DNA from: Helianthus annuus
Taxonomy: Eukaryota; Streptophyta; Magnoliopsida; Asterales; Asteraceae
NCBI RefSeq assembly: GCF_002127325.2
Contig: NC_035435.2
Span: 114,704,371-114,768,370, forward strand
DNA: 64,000 bases
Reading direction: 5' to 3'
A program made the translations under genes and the position numbers. Under the pieces are notes generated by a model. It was not told the DNA's origin. It did no database searches and was given only the letters and a program-made list of their open reading frames with translations. Below are positions 34,834 to 45,580 of this stretch, piece by piece. Positions within the stretch are counted from its first letter, which is position 1; each line of letters starts with the position of its first letter.

Positions 34834-37800
34834 TTATTCAGGATTCCTCATCCCGTTGAGTTCGACTAAGTGTTCAAAGCGAGCTCGATCAAAAGCTTTT
34901 GTGTAAAGATCAGCAAGGTTATCTTCTGTGTCGACTCGATGTAATTCAATTAGTCGTTTTTCAGCACAATCCCGTATAAAGTGATGACGTATGTCAATAT
35001 GTTTAGTTCGACTGTGCTTTACGGGATTGTTTGTGATTGATATAGTGGCATTATTATCTATCATAATAGGAGTACGAGTGAAATCCAAACCGTAATCGCG
35101 CATCTGCTGTTGAATCCAGAGAACCTGAGAGCAACAACTACCCGCAGCAATATATTCAGCTTCACACGTAGAGGTAGACACACAGGATTGCTTCTTGCAT
35201 TGCCAAGACACGATCCTGCCTCCTAAGAACTGACAACCACCTGTTGTAGACTTTCTGTTCGATTTGCATCCTCCAAAGTCTGAATCAGTGTAAGCAACGA
35301 ACCTCAGATCACTATCAGTTGGATACCACAACCCAAGTTTAGGTTTCCCCTTCAAGTAACGAAGAATACGCTTCACTGCTTTCATATGTGACTCTTTCGG
35401 ATTCGCCTGATATCTGGCACACAAGCATACGGCAAACATGATGTCAGGTCTTGAAGCAGTCAAGTACATTAGAGAACCAATCATCGCCCTGTAATGAGTA
35501 GGATCAACATCTTCAGTGCTTTCATGATCTGGGCCGAGATTGTGGTTTTCACAAATGGGTGTGTTGCAAGTAGTGCAATCATTCATTTTGAACCGATCCA
35601 AAATGTCATACACATACTTCGTTTGATGAATAAACATCCCATCCTCCTTCTGTTCAACTTGTAATCCCAGAAAGTAAGACAGCCCACCCATAGCACTCAT
35701 TTCAAACTTGCTCTTCATCACCTGTTCAAATTCCTTACACATGTTCTCATCAGATGACCCAAAGATGATGTCATCTACGTATACCTGTACCAGCAGAAAA
35801 TCTTCCTTCTTCCTCTTAATGAACAGTGTACTGTCAATCTGACCTCTTTCAAAACCATTCTTGAGCAGATGTGTAGACAGTGTCTCGTACCACGCCCTGG
35901 GAGCTTGATGTAACCCATACAAAGCCTTATCAAGTTTGTACACTCGATCTGGATAGTCTGGATCAACGAACCCTTCTGGTTGTGAGACATACACCAGTTC
36001 TTGGACTTTTCCGTAAAGAAATGCACTCTTCACGTCAAGTTGGTAAACTTTGAAGCCCTTGAATGAAGCGAAAGCCAGAAACAAACGAATTGCCTCCAAC
36101 CTTGCCATTGGTGCAAACACTTCATTGTAATCAATCCCTTCTTGCTGATTAAACCCTTTAACAACTAACCGAGCCTTGTTGCACGTGACAATACCTCTTT
36201 CATCTTTCTTGCACCTAAATACCCATTTAGTGCCAATCTCCCTTTCACCTTTAGGAAGGTCCACTAACTCCCAAACCTTTAACTTCGCAAACTTGGCCAA
36301 TTCCTCTTGCATAGCTTCAACCCATGAATTGTCTTTAAGAGCCATATGAATGTTCTTCGGCTCCTCTTGGGAAATAAAGCAACTATACAAGCATTCATTC
36401 ACTATCCCAGTCTTCTCAATCGAAACAAATAACCCAGAATTCGCTGCAATGCTTCTTCTTGTCTGAACACCTGCAGTAGGATCTCCAAGAATCATGTCAA
36501 CTGGATGATCTCTATTTGCTCGTGTAGTAGCAACAGCATAGACTTCCAGATTGTCACCCAGGTTTGATCCAACCTCCCCCTGAATATTTTGATTTGCAAA
36601 TGGATTAATGAAATCCTCCCCCTGATTGGGTTTAGGTTCACTATCACTTGAATCAGGATCAGCAGCACCATGGGAAGTTTCCGGAGCATCTGACATATCA
36701 ACATTCGATCTAGGCATGAACTCGCCTTCATCATCTTCACCAATCACTGTTTGAATCAGCTGAGAATCATCTGCATCAGAAACCTCAGGAATATTAAATG
36801 ATTTAAAAACACTTTCATAATCATATAATATAGCAGGACCACTCGTTGATTGTTGAGGCTTGTAGGAAGTAATTTCCACATTAAAAACAACCTCAATTTT
36901 ACCAGTTTTTAGATTAAAAACCCTTTTATTCGATGTGCCAGGCACATAGCCTAGAAAGTAGCCTTCGTCTGCCACCTCACCGAATTTTTGTTTATCTTTG
37001 TTTCGCACAATGGTGCAGGGTAATCCAAATGGTTCAAAGCCTGTTAAGTTTGGCTTTTCGTTAAACATCAACTCATGACAAGTTTTGTTAAAACGTTTAA
37101 CGGTCAAAACTTTGTTTAGAACGTAGCAAGCTGTATTCACAGCTTCTCCCCAGAAAAGAACTGGTAGCTTTGAATCTGAAAGCATCGTCCTAGCGGCTTC
37201 AATCAACGTCCTGTTTTTCCTCTCAGCGACTCCATTTTGTTGAGGAGTATAAGGAGCAGAGTATTGATGTTCTATTCCCTTTCGAAGACAGTAGAGATCC
37301 AGAATATGATTCTTGAACTCCGTGCCATTATCACTCCTTATCCTCTTGATCCTTGCATCATGGACGTTTTCCAATTTTGTAAAAAGATCTATCAGCATCT
37401 CTGCTGTTTCATCCTTTGTACCTAAAAAGAAGACCCATGAATAACGTGAGTAATCATCAGTGACAACAAGACAGTAGTACTTTCCACCTATGCTCCTTAC
37501 ATTCACTGGACCGAATAAATCCATGTGAAGTAATTCATAAGGGGCATTAATGGAATTTACTGTTTTAGACTTATGAGGTTTCTTGTGTTGTTTTCCCTTT
37601 TGACATGGAAGACATTTATCTTCCACTTGAAACCTCAGCAATGGAACTCCTTTCACTAGCTCATTTTTGATAATGTAATTCATTTTGCGGTAGTGAATAT
37701 GAGCCATACGTCTGTGCCACAGCATAGATTCAGCTTCAGATGCTTTTGACAGTAAACACGCCACCGCAGCAGTTGGATCTTTGGCACCCATGTCCATGAC

Positions 37801-38163
37801 ATAAGTATCATTTTTCCTTGGTGCACGCATCACTATCCAATCGTCCGGAATGACCAAACCCGGTTTCAACACCAACGCCTCAGTATTTGTAAAATGGACC
37901 GAGTGACCCTTGTCGCAGACTTGTGATACGCTCATCAGATTGTGTTTCAGCTGCTCAACATAGTTCACTTTGTCCAATGTGATCTTCCCATTCGTCACTT
38001 TTCCTCTTCCAGTAATCCTACCACCTTTAGCACCAGCAAAATTAACATGTCCACCATCATATTCTTCAAATTCAGAAAACAACCTCGCATCCCCCGTCAT
38101 GTGCCTGGAGCAGCCACTATCAACATACCATAAGTTGATAATCCTCCTTAGCAGCTCCTGCAC
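34834..38163 (-). CDS. Element E pol: protease, integrase, RT, RNase H (uninterrupted)
   Basis: 1109 codons without a stop. Order as in Ty1/copia: protease motif WYVDSGCSRHMTG (Asp near residue 15); integrase zinc finger (HRRMAH... CLPCQKGK, near 150-190); integrase core with HMDLFGPV, RSDNGTEF (near 277) and the glutamate in NGVAERKNRT (near 313); RT with QLDVKSAFLYG and YVDDIIFG (near 795); RNase H with TCEAEYIAAGS (near 1000), ending NGMRNPE. All catalytic residues I looked for are present. It is in the same frame as gag, with one TAA (38179-38181) between them, so expression would need readthrough or an alternative start; no ATG stands at the listed first codon (TTG). It is the most complete polymerase gene in the window. 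Confidence 0.93.
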   Translation of the reverse strand: MQELLRRIINLWYVDSGCSRHMTGDARLFSEFEEYDGGHVNFAGAKGGRITGRGKVTNGKITLDKVNYVEQLKHNLMSVSQVCDKGHSVHFTNTEALVLKPGLVIPDDWIVMRAPRKNDTYVMDMGAKDPTAAVACLLSKASEAESMLWHRRMAHIHYRKMNYIIKNELVKGVPLLRFQVEDKCLPCQKGKQHKKPHKSKTVNSINAPYELLHMDLFGPVNVRSIGGKYYCLVVTDDYSRYSWVFFLGTKDETAEMLIDLFTKLENVHDARIKRIRSDNGTEFKNHILDLYCLRKGIEHQYSAPYTPQQNGVAERKNRTLIEAARTMLSDSKLPVLFWGEAVNTACYVLNKVLTVKRFNKTCHELMFNEKPNLTGFEPFGLPCTIVRNKDKQKFGEVADEGYFLGYVPGTSNKRVFNLKTGKIEVVFNVEITSYKPQQSTSGPAILYDYESVFKSFNIPEVSDADDSQLIQTVIGEDDEGEFMPRSNVDMSDAPETSHGAADPDSSDSEPKPNQGEDFINPFANQNIQGEVGSNLGDNLEVYAVATTRANRDHPVDMILGDPTAGVQTRRSIAANSGLFVSIEKTGIVNECLYSCFISQEEPKNIHMALKDNSWVEAMQEELAKFAKLKVWELVDLPKGEREIGTKWVFRCKKDERGIVTCNKARLVVKGFNQQEGIDYNEVFAPMARLEAIRLFLAFASFKGFKVYQLDVKSAFLYGKVQELVYVSQPEGFVDPDYPDRVYKLDKALYGLHQAPRAWYETLSTHLLKNGFERGQIDSTLFIKRKKEDFLLVQVYVDDIIFGSSDENMCKEFEQVMKSKFEMSAMGGLSYFLGLQVEQKEDGMFIHQTKYVYDILDRFKMNDCTTCNTPICENHNLGPDHESTEDVDPTHYRAMIGSLMYLTASRPDIMFAVCLCARYQANPKESHMKAVKRILRYLKGKPKLGLWYPTDSDLRFVAYTDSDFGGCKSNRKSTTGGCQFLGGRIVSWQCKKQSCVSTSTCEAEYIAAGSCCSQVLWIQQQMRDYGLDFTRTPIMIDNNATISITNNPVKHSRTKHIDIRHHFIRDCAEKRLIELHRVDTEDNLADLYTKAFDRARFEHLVELNGMRNPE

Positions 38164-38178
38164 ACACCAACCAAAAGA

Positions 38179-41100
38179 TTAGTTAGAGTGGGGGACCCAA
38201 GCCTTGATGGTCTTGGGTCGTCCAGATTCATCAACTACAGGAACATCCATCCAATGTCCATCACTCCTGACTGGAGTCTTGGATCTTGGACCTGTTGATG
38301 GAAATGGGGTGTGATTTCCATAAGGTCTCTGGTCCTGTGGGTTCCTATAAGTGTTTGGACTATGTGACCTTTGAAATCTTGAGTTTTGATTCCAAGAAGC
38401 TTGATTGCTATAATTTCTAAAGCCATTGTTGTAAAAAGTTCGACCACCATTATTTTGGTATCGATTTTGATATTGACCTTGGCTTCTAAAATTATTTGAA
38501 TTTTGGTTGTTCATTCTTGGTGAACTACTTCTAGATCTCTCATATCTGCCTGATGTAGATTCAGGCTGAAATCTTGGTTGATTTCTTTGAAAACGAGGAG
38601 CTTGAGGAGTTCCTTTTTCAGCCTTATCTACACCACTAGCAACACCCTGTTGTTGCTTTGGAGCAGATTTCTTTGGAGAGTTAGACTCTCTTTCCTTTTT
38701 ATCACCATTCTTTTCTGGTGACTTCCCTCTTTGTTTTTCACTAACCTGTGCTTCAACCTTTTTATTAGGACAGCAGCTAGCTACATGTCCCTTTGTGTGA
38801 CATTTGAAGCACGATCTCCTTTTCGAAGACTTCTCTCCTGAAGCCTTTGAACTAGATTCTGGTTCAGATGATGATGCTTTAGAATGATTTTGATCAGTTT
38901 GCTTAATTTCAGATTTTTCTATGTTTTTGTTTTTAGCAAACTCTACATTTGAGTCCTTTTCAATAACAGCTGTTTCGGTTTTCATATCACTTCCTTGAAC
39001 AAAATTAACCTTTTTAACAAAAGTTTGATTATTGTTTTTAGAAGATGTATTTTTCTTTTTCAAAACAGGTTTGTTGTTATTTTCGTTCTTAGCATCATTA
39101 TCTGCAAACACATCACCTTGACTGGAAGTGAAACTACTTGGTGATGTTGACAAAAAGTCTGTGAACTCATCTTCATCAGGTAAGAAAGAATAGTCATGAC
39201 TAAGAGGAGGTGGGACTTCATTAAAGCCCTGGAATCCCACACTTGTCTTGTCATTACTTTTCTTTAACCCACCCATCATATGTTTCATAACAAAAGTAGA
39301 ATCTCTGAATTGACCTAACTTCTTTTCAAGTTCAACAATTTTAAGTTGTGCATCTGACAACTCTTTGTTTTTATCAGAAATCTCTTTTGTTTTCTCAGCC
39401 ATCATGTCATGAGCTAAGTCAATGACTTGAAGTTTTTCATTCAATTTGCAGGTTAAAGCTTCAATTTCAGCTTCATAGCCTTTTATCTTTTTCAAATATG
39501 ATGACTCATTTCTTTTAGCAAAGAAATTTGATTCTTTTACGTTTGACATTTCGCTCACAAGACTTTTGTTTTGAGTTGACAATTTGTCAACTTCACCCTG
39601 TAGTTCATGACACTTTTAACAAACAGAAGTAGCAGAGTTACTTACCTCTCCTATCGCTTTGTCTGAGTTGGCCATGAGAGCAGCTAGTTGAGCTCCCATT
39701 CTTTTTATAATTTCATCTTTCTCAACAGCTTCCATTTCATGCTCAGACTCTGGCTTTTCCTCTTCAGCTTCAGTTGTCTGATCAACCTTCTTTACCTCAG
39801 CATCACTTTCTTTCTCAGCATCTGCTTTATTTTCTCTTTCTTCAACAGGCACGATCTCTGCCATAAATGCTTGTGTAACATTCTCATCTTTTTCCAAGTG
39901 AATGCTCCAGTCATACGAACCCTCTCTTGCAGTAGAGATCAACGCCCTTGAGTTAGAGTTGTTTGATGAATTTCTATTGTTTGAACTCTGGCTCGAAGTC
40001 TCATGCTTTTGTTTCTGACATTCCCTGGCGAAGTGACCATAACTCTGACAGTTAAAGCACCTGACTTTTGCCTTGTCAAAACCAACATTCTTCCCCACAA
40101 ACTTCCTTCCAGTTCTGTTCATGAACCTCTTCACACGCCTCGAAATCATGGCCATTTGCCATTGTAAATCCATCTCTTCTAGATCATCAGGGTCAATCTG
40201 ATCATAGTCTTCATCTAAGGTAGCAGGATCAGATATCTTCCCCTGAATATAGTTCTCATAAGAGGCAACAAAGGAAGCAAGTAGTTCAAGATGTTCTTCA
40301 GCAGACTTCACACTCATAGGCATTGACTTTACACTGCTTGTTTGCTTAGAAGCTGATTGTCTCTTAACTCCTGTTGATCCTCATGCAGCTGCAACAAAGC
40401 ACACATCACCATCCTCATTCACTGTAACCTGCTCATTATCACACGAAAGGAAAGCAGTGGCAGAGTCGCTAGAAGCATCATGAGATGAAGAAGATGTAAG
40501 CCCATTGTAGATCCCTGGATCTTGAACCTGATCATATCCAGTGTCCTTCTTCTTCATGCTGAGCTCATAAGCTCTTAGCTTTCCAACAACTTCTTCCAGC
40601 TCCTTTGTTTCATAGTCAGCTTCTCCCTTTATCATGAGAGTGTAAATATCCCATTTAGCAGGCAGGGCATCTAGCAGCTTGTCATTTTTCTCTATGTCAG
40701 AATAGCAGTCTATATCATAATTATCCAGCTCTGACATCAGATGGTAGTATCGAGTGATGATGTCCTCAAGTGACTCATTCATCATGTATTTAAACACAGC
40801 AAACTGCTTCTTCAGAAGATCAACTTTGTTCTTCTTGACATCAGGATTTCCTTCATATATCTTCTCTAGAGCATCCCACATTTCCTTTGAAGTAGTGTAC
40901 TTCTTAAAGGTATGTTTGATACTATCAGGTAGGGACATCTTGATGGCAGCCAGGGCTCTCTTTTCAGCCTCATACATCTTTTTCTCATTCTCCTGCATGT
41001 TCACATAGGCTGTGACACGAGGTCTGCCTTCAAAGTCATGTGTAGGGTTTGTGTACCCATCAGCAATACAGATCCACATGCGAGTGTCCTAATATTCAAT

Positions 41101-41226
41101 GAAGGATTGAAACCTATCCTTCCAGGTCAAGTAGTTTTCCACCCTCATCATCTTAGGTGGTTTGTTGGTTGTGCCAACCTCATGCTCCATCCTTAAGAGT
41201 TCGTTCAATTTAGTCATGCTCGACAT
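38179..41226 (-). pseudogene. Element E gag, three in-frame stops, no frameshift
   Basis: Start ATG at 41226 (MSSMTKLNELLRMEHE). The N-terminal half is a retrotransposon gag of UBN2/copia type (WDALEKIYEGN, ITRYYHLMSELDNYDID). A zinc knuckle [14 protein letters not shown] lies near 40060 and a second, CFKCHTKGHVASCC, near 38800. A long heptad region (IKGYEAEIEALTCKL onward) lies at about 39500-39300. Stops TAG (41089-41091), TGA (40381-40383) and TAA (39616-39618) interrupt one continuous frame of about 1015 codons that ends with TAA at 38179. Long gag with coiled coil fits Sireviruses. Because pol is open while gag carries only point stops, loss of gag looks recent. Confidence 0.88.
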
Positions 41227-42022
41227 TTTAACGTAATCAGACTGGGAAAACCGTACAAATTGTGTCCGAAATCTGTTTATACTAAATTATACCGTTAGAC
41301 TCGTCTCGAGATTACGATTCCAATGATATATAATGTCGAAAACCTTTTTTTTTTGTCCTAAAAATCCAACGAAACCAACGGTGCAAACGGTTTGTCCAAA
41401 GGAGTTACGGATAGTTCCCTAAACACAAAACAGTGAAATTTTTCTTACGCAAGCCAAGAAAAATTCCACCCCTTCCGAAATGATCAGAAAAGGTCCGAAA
41501 TGGCCAGGAATGATGATGCTTATCCGGAATGATCCGAAATGAACACCTTTCTGTCCGAAATGCACTAGTCAGATCCGTAATGTATCACTCTGGTCTGAAA
41601 TGAAACTGTCTGATCCGAAATCACACCTTCTGGTCCGAAATCAAGCAAATATGGTCCGAAATCAAGCCTAACTTGTCCGAAATTCAACTGATTAATCCGA
41701 AATGGAACAGTTCAATCCGTAATGCAAGCCTGATTATCCGAAATGCAGGTTTGAAAATCCGAAATGCAATCAGAAGATCCGTAATGGTCCGTAATTGCTT
41801 GTTTTCTGTCCGAAATTGAAGAAATCTGGTCCGAAATTGATCAGAAATGCAAGATTTCTATCAGTAATGGTCCGGAATGCAAGCCTTTTGATCAGTAATG
41901 ATCCGAAATGCTTGTGTTTTATCCGAAATCAGCAGCAGATCACCGAAACAACCTCCAAAAACTCCAAAAACGCCGATTTTTCTGCAAAAACGATTCTGAA
42001 CCAAGCCAATCAAGAGCCGAAA
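41227..42022 (-). other. Element E leader between primer site and gag
   Basis: About 800 bp without an open frame of note. More than half is the periodic TCCGAAAT repeat (41474-41930). Confidence 0.8.
41474..41930. repeat. TCCGAAAT repeat with 20-21-bp period in element E leader
   Basis: About 22 copies of TCCGAAAT or TCCGTAAT/TCCGGAAT. Starts at 41533, 41554, 41574, 41594, 41614, 41634, 41655, 41676, 41696, 41716, 41737, 41758 and 41778 show a period of 20-21 bp, while the bases between copies are unrelated. Confidence 0.92.
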
Positions 42023-42034
42023 GCTCTGATACCA
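42023..42034 (-). other. Primer binding site of element E (tRNA-iMet)
   Basis: TGGTATCAGAGC on the minus strand, two bases from the 5' LTR. Confidence 0.9.
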
Positions 42035-42036
42035 AT

Positions 42037-42501
42037 TGTAAGTCCCCGTAACACGTGCGGATCGTAACAGAATCGTCGACCCAACCTAGAGTGCGAAATC
42101 CCCTAGATTAGATTTCACAGAAAACTAGTAGAACACGAATCACTTCAAACCTGATCTTTATTGATTATCTTCGTAACGATTACAATCAATCAAGATCCTA
42201 ATTCGTCCAAGCCTTTGTCTTTCACGAATTCTCTCCAAGTGATTAAGGTGATTAGATGATTAACCTAAACCCTAATGCTAAGCTTTGTTTATATAGGACA
42301 AAGCTTTGCATGTGGGCTAGGTCTTGGGCTAGGCCCAATTCACAAACCACTCCCCATATGTGGGTTTGGTTTGGCCCAATCACTCTTACTTCACTATTAC
42401 AAACTATTACAAAGCTAAACCCGCTAACTGTTTATTGTTTTACTAATTACAAGATATCCAAAGACCAAATCTAAGCTGTTGTCACAAAACATGCACCAAC
42501 A
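42037..42501 (-). mobile_element. Element E 5' LTR
   Basis: 465 bp, partner of 32808-33273. On the minus strand TATATAAA (42288-42295) sits within the loop of an inverted repeat with 9-bp arms (42280-42288 and 42298-42306). Confidence 0.93.
42288..42295 (-). promoter_or_regulatory. TATA box of element E 5' LTR
   Basis: TATATAAA on the minus strand, flanked by perfect arms AAGCTTTGT and ACAAAGCTT. Likely the core promoter of E. Confidence 0.6.
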
Positions 42502-42505
42502 AGAT

Positions 42506-44666
42506 TTATTGGAATAAGTGCGGATACTTTCGCTTCATTTCTGATTCCAGTTCCCAGGTGTATTCGGGTCCTCTTTTCGACTCCCACTTGACTTTGACCA
42601 GTACGAGTCTTTTGTGTTTGAGAAACTTGACTTTTCGGTCTTCTATTTGAAGTGGTTTTTCAATGAACTTCAACCTTTCATTCACCTGTACGTCTTGAAG
42701 AGTTACTGCCAAGGATTCATCAGATAAACACTTTTTAAGGTTGGATACATGAAATACGTCATGTACTCCGGCTAACTCTTCTGGTAGTTGTAAGAGATAG
42801 GCAACTGGTCCTATGCGTTGGATTACTGGAAAGGGTCCTACATACCTTGGACTTAACTTTCCTTTCTTACCGAACCTAATTACTCCCTTCCAAGGAGAAA
42901 CTTTCAAGAGTACTCTGTCTCCAACTTGGAATTCTAACGGCTTGCGTCGATTGTCTGCATAACTCTTCTGGCGATCTCGAGCCGTTTTCAGTCTTTCCTT
43001 GATTTGAGTGATCTTGTCAGTGGTCTCTTGCACAATTTCAGGACCTGATAATTGGCTTTCTCCTATTTCTGCCCAGCAAACTGGAGTTCTACACTTGCGT
43101 CCATACCGTGCTTCGAACGGGGCAGCTTCGATGCTTGAATGATAACTATTGTTATAGGAGAATTCAATTAAGGGTAGGTGGTTATCCCAGTTTCCACCAA
43201 AATCTATCACACATGCCCTGAGCATGTCTTCCAGGGTTTGGATCGTCCTTTCACTTTGTCCGTCTGTTTGGGGATGGTAGGCAGTACTCAAATAAAATCG
43301 GGTCCCCGTTGCTTCTTGAAAACTCGTCCAGAAATGTGAAGTGAAACGACTATCCCTATCCGATACAATGGAGATGGGATTCCATGTAAGGATACTACTT
43401 CGTCTACGTATAACTTGGCTAATCTTTCCATGCTAAAGGTTTCTTTCATTGGCAGAAAGTGAGCAGATTTGGTTGATCGATCCACAATCACCCAAATCGC
43501 GTCGTTACCTTTTCTGGTTTTGGGTAACTTAGTAACAAAATCCATTGTTATTAGTTCTCATTTCCACACAGGCATTTCTAATTGCTGGAGTAATCCTGAA
43601 GGTTTCTTGTTTTCTGCCATAACTTGTGAACAAGTTAGACACTTAGATACATATCTAGCTATGTCCTTTTTCATTCCTATCCACCAGAAATTATTTCTTA
43701 AATCTTGGTACATCTTATTGTTTCCTGGGTGCATGGTATACCTAGATTTATGAGCTTCCTCTAAAATCTTATTTCTTAAATTTCCTTGTTTAGGTACCCA
43801 AATTCTTTTCTTGTGGAATCTCCAAATTCCATCGGTAGCTTGCTCTAGCTCCTTTATTCTTCCTTTCATTCCTTCAGCATCATTCTTGATTGCTGTTTCT
43901 TGAACATTCTTTAATTGTTCCATTAAATCTATTTGAAGATTTAATCTAAGAGCATGGACTCGCTTTTGCTTTTCATGATACTTACGACTTAGAGCATCTG
44001 CGACTACATTTGCTTTTCCTTCGTGATATTGGATATCACAGTCGTAGTCACTTAGAATTTCCATCCATCTTCTTTGCCTCTTGTTTAATTCTTTTTGCGT
44101 AAATATGTACCTTAAACTCTTGTGATCCGTATAGACTGTAAACTTACTGCCATACAGATAGTGTCTCCAAATCTTAAGGGCAAAAATTATTGATCCTAAT
44201 TTTAAATCATGAGTCGTATAGTTTTCTTCGTGCTTTTTCAATTGTCTTGAGGCATACGCAATTACCTTTTTGCGTTGCATTAGCATACATCCTAATCCTA
44301 ATTTAGAGGCATCACAGTAAACTTCAAAATCTTCTGTTCCTTCTGGTAAGGCAAGAATCGGGGCGTTTGTTAATATTTGCTTTAAAATCTTGAATGCCTC
44401 TTCTTGCTTAAGCCCCCACTCAAATTTTACTGCTTTACAGGTTAGCTTAGTCAATGGCATAGCTATCTTAGAAAAATCCTTAATGAATCGTCTATAGTAC
44501 CCAGCTAACCCTAGAAAGCTTCTAGCTTCCATAGCTGATTGTGGGACCTTCCATTTGGTGATTGCTTCTATTTTGGAGGGGTCTACGTGAATACCTTCGT
44601 GATTCACTATGTGCCCTAAAAATTGCACTTCCTGGAGCCAAAATTCACACTTGGAGAATTTGGCGT
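42506..44666 (-). pseudogene. Element D pol, 3' part: end of RT, RNase H, integrase, chromodomain-like end
   Basis: From 44666 leftward: the RT end ([17 protein letters not shown]), RNase H ([27 protein letters not shown]), integrase zinc finger ([11 protein letters not shown] to CLTC), integrase core, then the C-terminal block ([17 protein letters not shown]) and the chromodomain-like end [22 protein letters not shown], with stop TAA at 42506-42508. Breaks: TGA at 43558-43560, where F has Trp (TGG), plus shifts near 43370 and 43300 that destroy the second catalytic region. Element E inserted at the stop codon and element F at 44667 within RT. Confidence 0.9.
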
Positions 44667-45272
44667 TGTAACACCTAGAAATTTTGTGTCCAATAATGCG
44701 TTGACACGTGTCATGAGTTTACACGTGGTATTAAATACTAAATAAAGGACTAAAGTTGACAAACCTTGAAAATATGTAAATTCGAGGATTAGAAATGTCA
44801 ACGAGGGGTAAATATGCTGTATAGTAACCCTAAATGATGCTCGTACCTTCAAACGAATAAATCATGGATCGTACGGAGCGAAATGCGGGAGAAAGTGAGA
44901 GATTACAAGCTACAGGGGTTAATTGTGTCAACATGTTTAATTTATACCTCTGAGTGACCCTTTGACGAACCCGAGGCTTTGTAACAGTAAAATACGCTCA
45001 CTAGAATATACGATATAAATTTCGCGAAGTTCCGTTTTAAAACGAGAAAGTTATGATCAAATTCGTATGCGAGGGGTTAAAAGCGTCAACAATTAAAGTT
45101 AAGGCTTTTCGGATAGTAATTAAACTAACCGGGGGCTTAACAATGCGGGTAAAAGTCACGAGGCCCTTAATTGTAAATAATCGAGGGCCGAATCGCAAAG
45201 TTACCCCTTCGAAACCGAAAGGTCAAGTTAATCATTACAAAAGATTTGAAAATCTTGGAAATCAACCCTCAG

Positions 45273-45394
45273 GCGGGCCGCGTTAAGGAAATGGTTGAGC
45301 TAATGCGGGTCGCGCGCCAGTTGAAAATTCGTTTACTGACTTATGGATTCAGGCGGCCCGCGTCTGTGTTGCATGAATCTTAATGCGGGCCGCG
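45273..45394. repeat. Four GCGGGCCGCG-type boxes in element F 5' LTR
   Basis: Boxes start at 45273, 45305, 45353 and 45385, so they form two pairs spaced 32 bp each. The same set is in the 3' LTR at about 55607-55728. They correspond to the CGCGGCCCGCG boxes of the element D LTR. Confidence 0.9.
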
Positions 45395-45573
45395 TACGAG
45401 TCCCAGATGCAGAATTCTTGGACAGATTCAATGTTTGAGCTTGTAAACGATCATTGATGCATTAATTGAAGCATGGGCGCCCTCTACATGCCCCCTAGCA
45501 CCCAGGGACACCTGCTGATCATCCATGAACCATTGTAGGGTGAGTTGTAATGATCTCGTGTAAGAAATTTCAC

Positions 45574-45580
45574 TATAAAA
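45574..45580 (+). promoter_or_regulatory. TATA box of element F LTR
   Basis: TATAAAA followed by GGACATACATTGCACAC, a good plant core promoter, conserved at 55908-55914 in the 3' LTR. It lies about 180 bp after the GC boxes. Confidence 0.65.

Larger units (their letters stand above)
32808..42501 (-). mobile_element. Element E: Sirevirus-like Ty1/copia retrotransposon
   Basis: Complete minus-strand element of 9694 bp. 5' LTR 42037-42501 and 3' LTR 32808-33273 (TGTTGGTGCATG at the start, GGGGACTTACA at the end, minus strand). The TSD agatt is at 32803-32807 and 42502-42506, right at the pol stop codon of element D. Copia order (protease, integrase, RT, RNase H), a long gag with zinc knuckles and coiled coil, and several polypurine tracts before the 3' LTR fit the Sirevirus group. 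About five substitutions and one indel separate the 466-bp LTRs (near 1%). Confidence 0.93.

Noticed and set aside
41474..41930. CRISPR-like array
   Set aside because: Repeat core is only 8-9 bp, the organism is a plant and the array lies in a retrotransposon leader; no cas genes.
45053..45286. 77-codon frame identical at 55387-55620
   Set aside because: Present in both LTRs of element F; no domain, overlaps the GC boxes.
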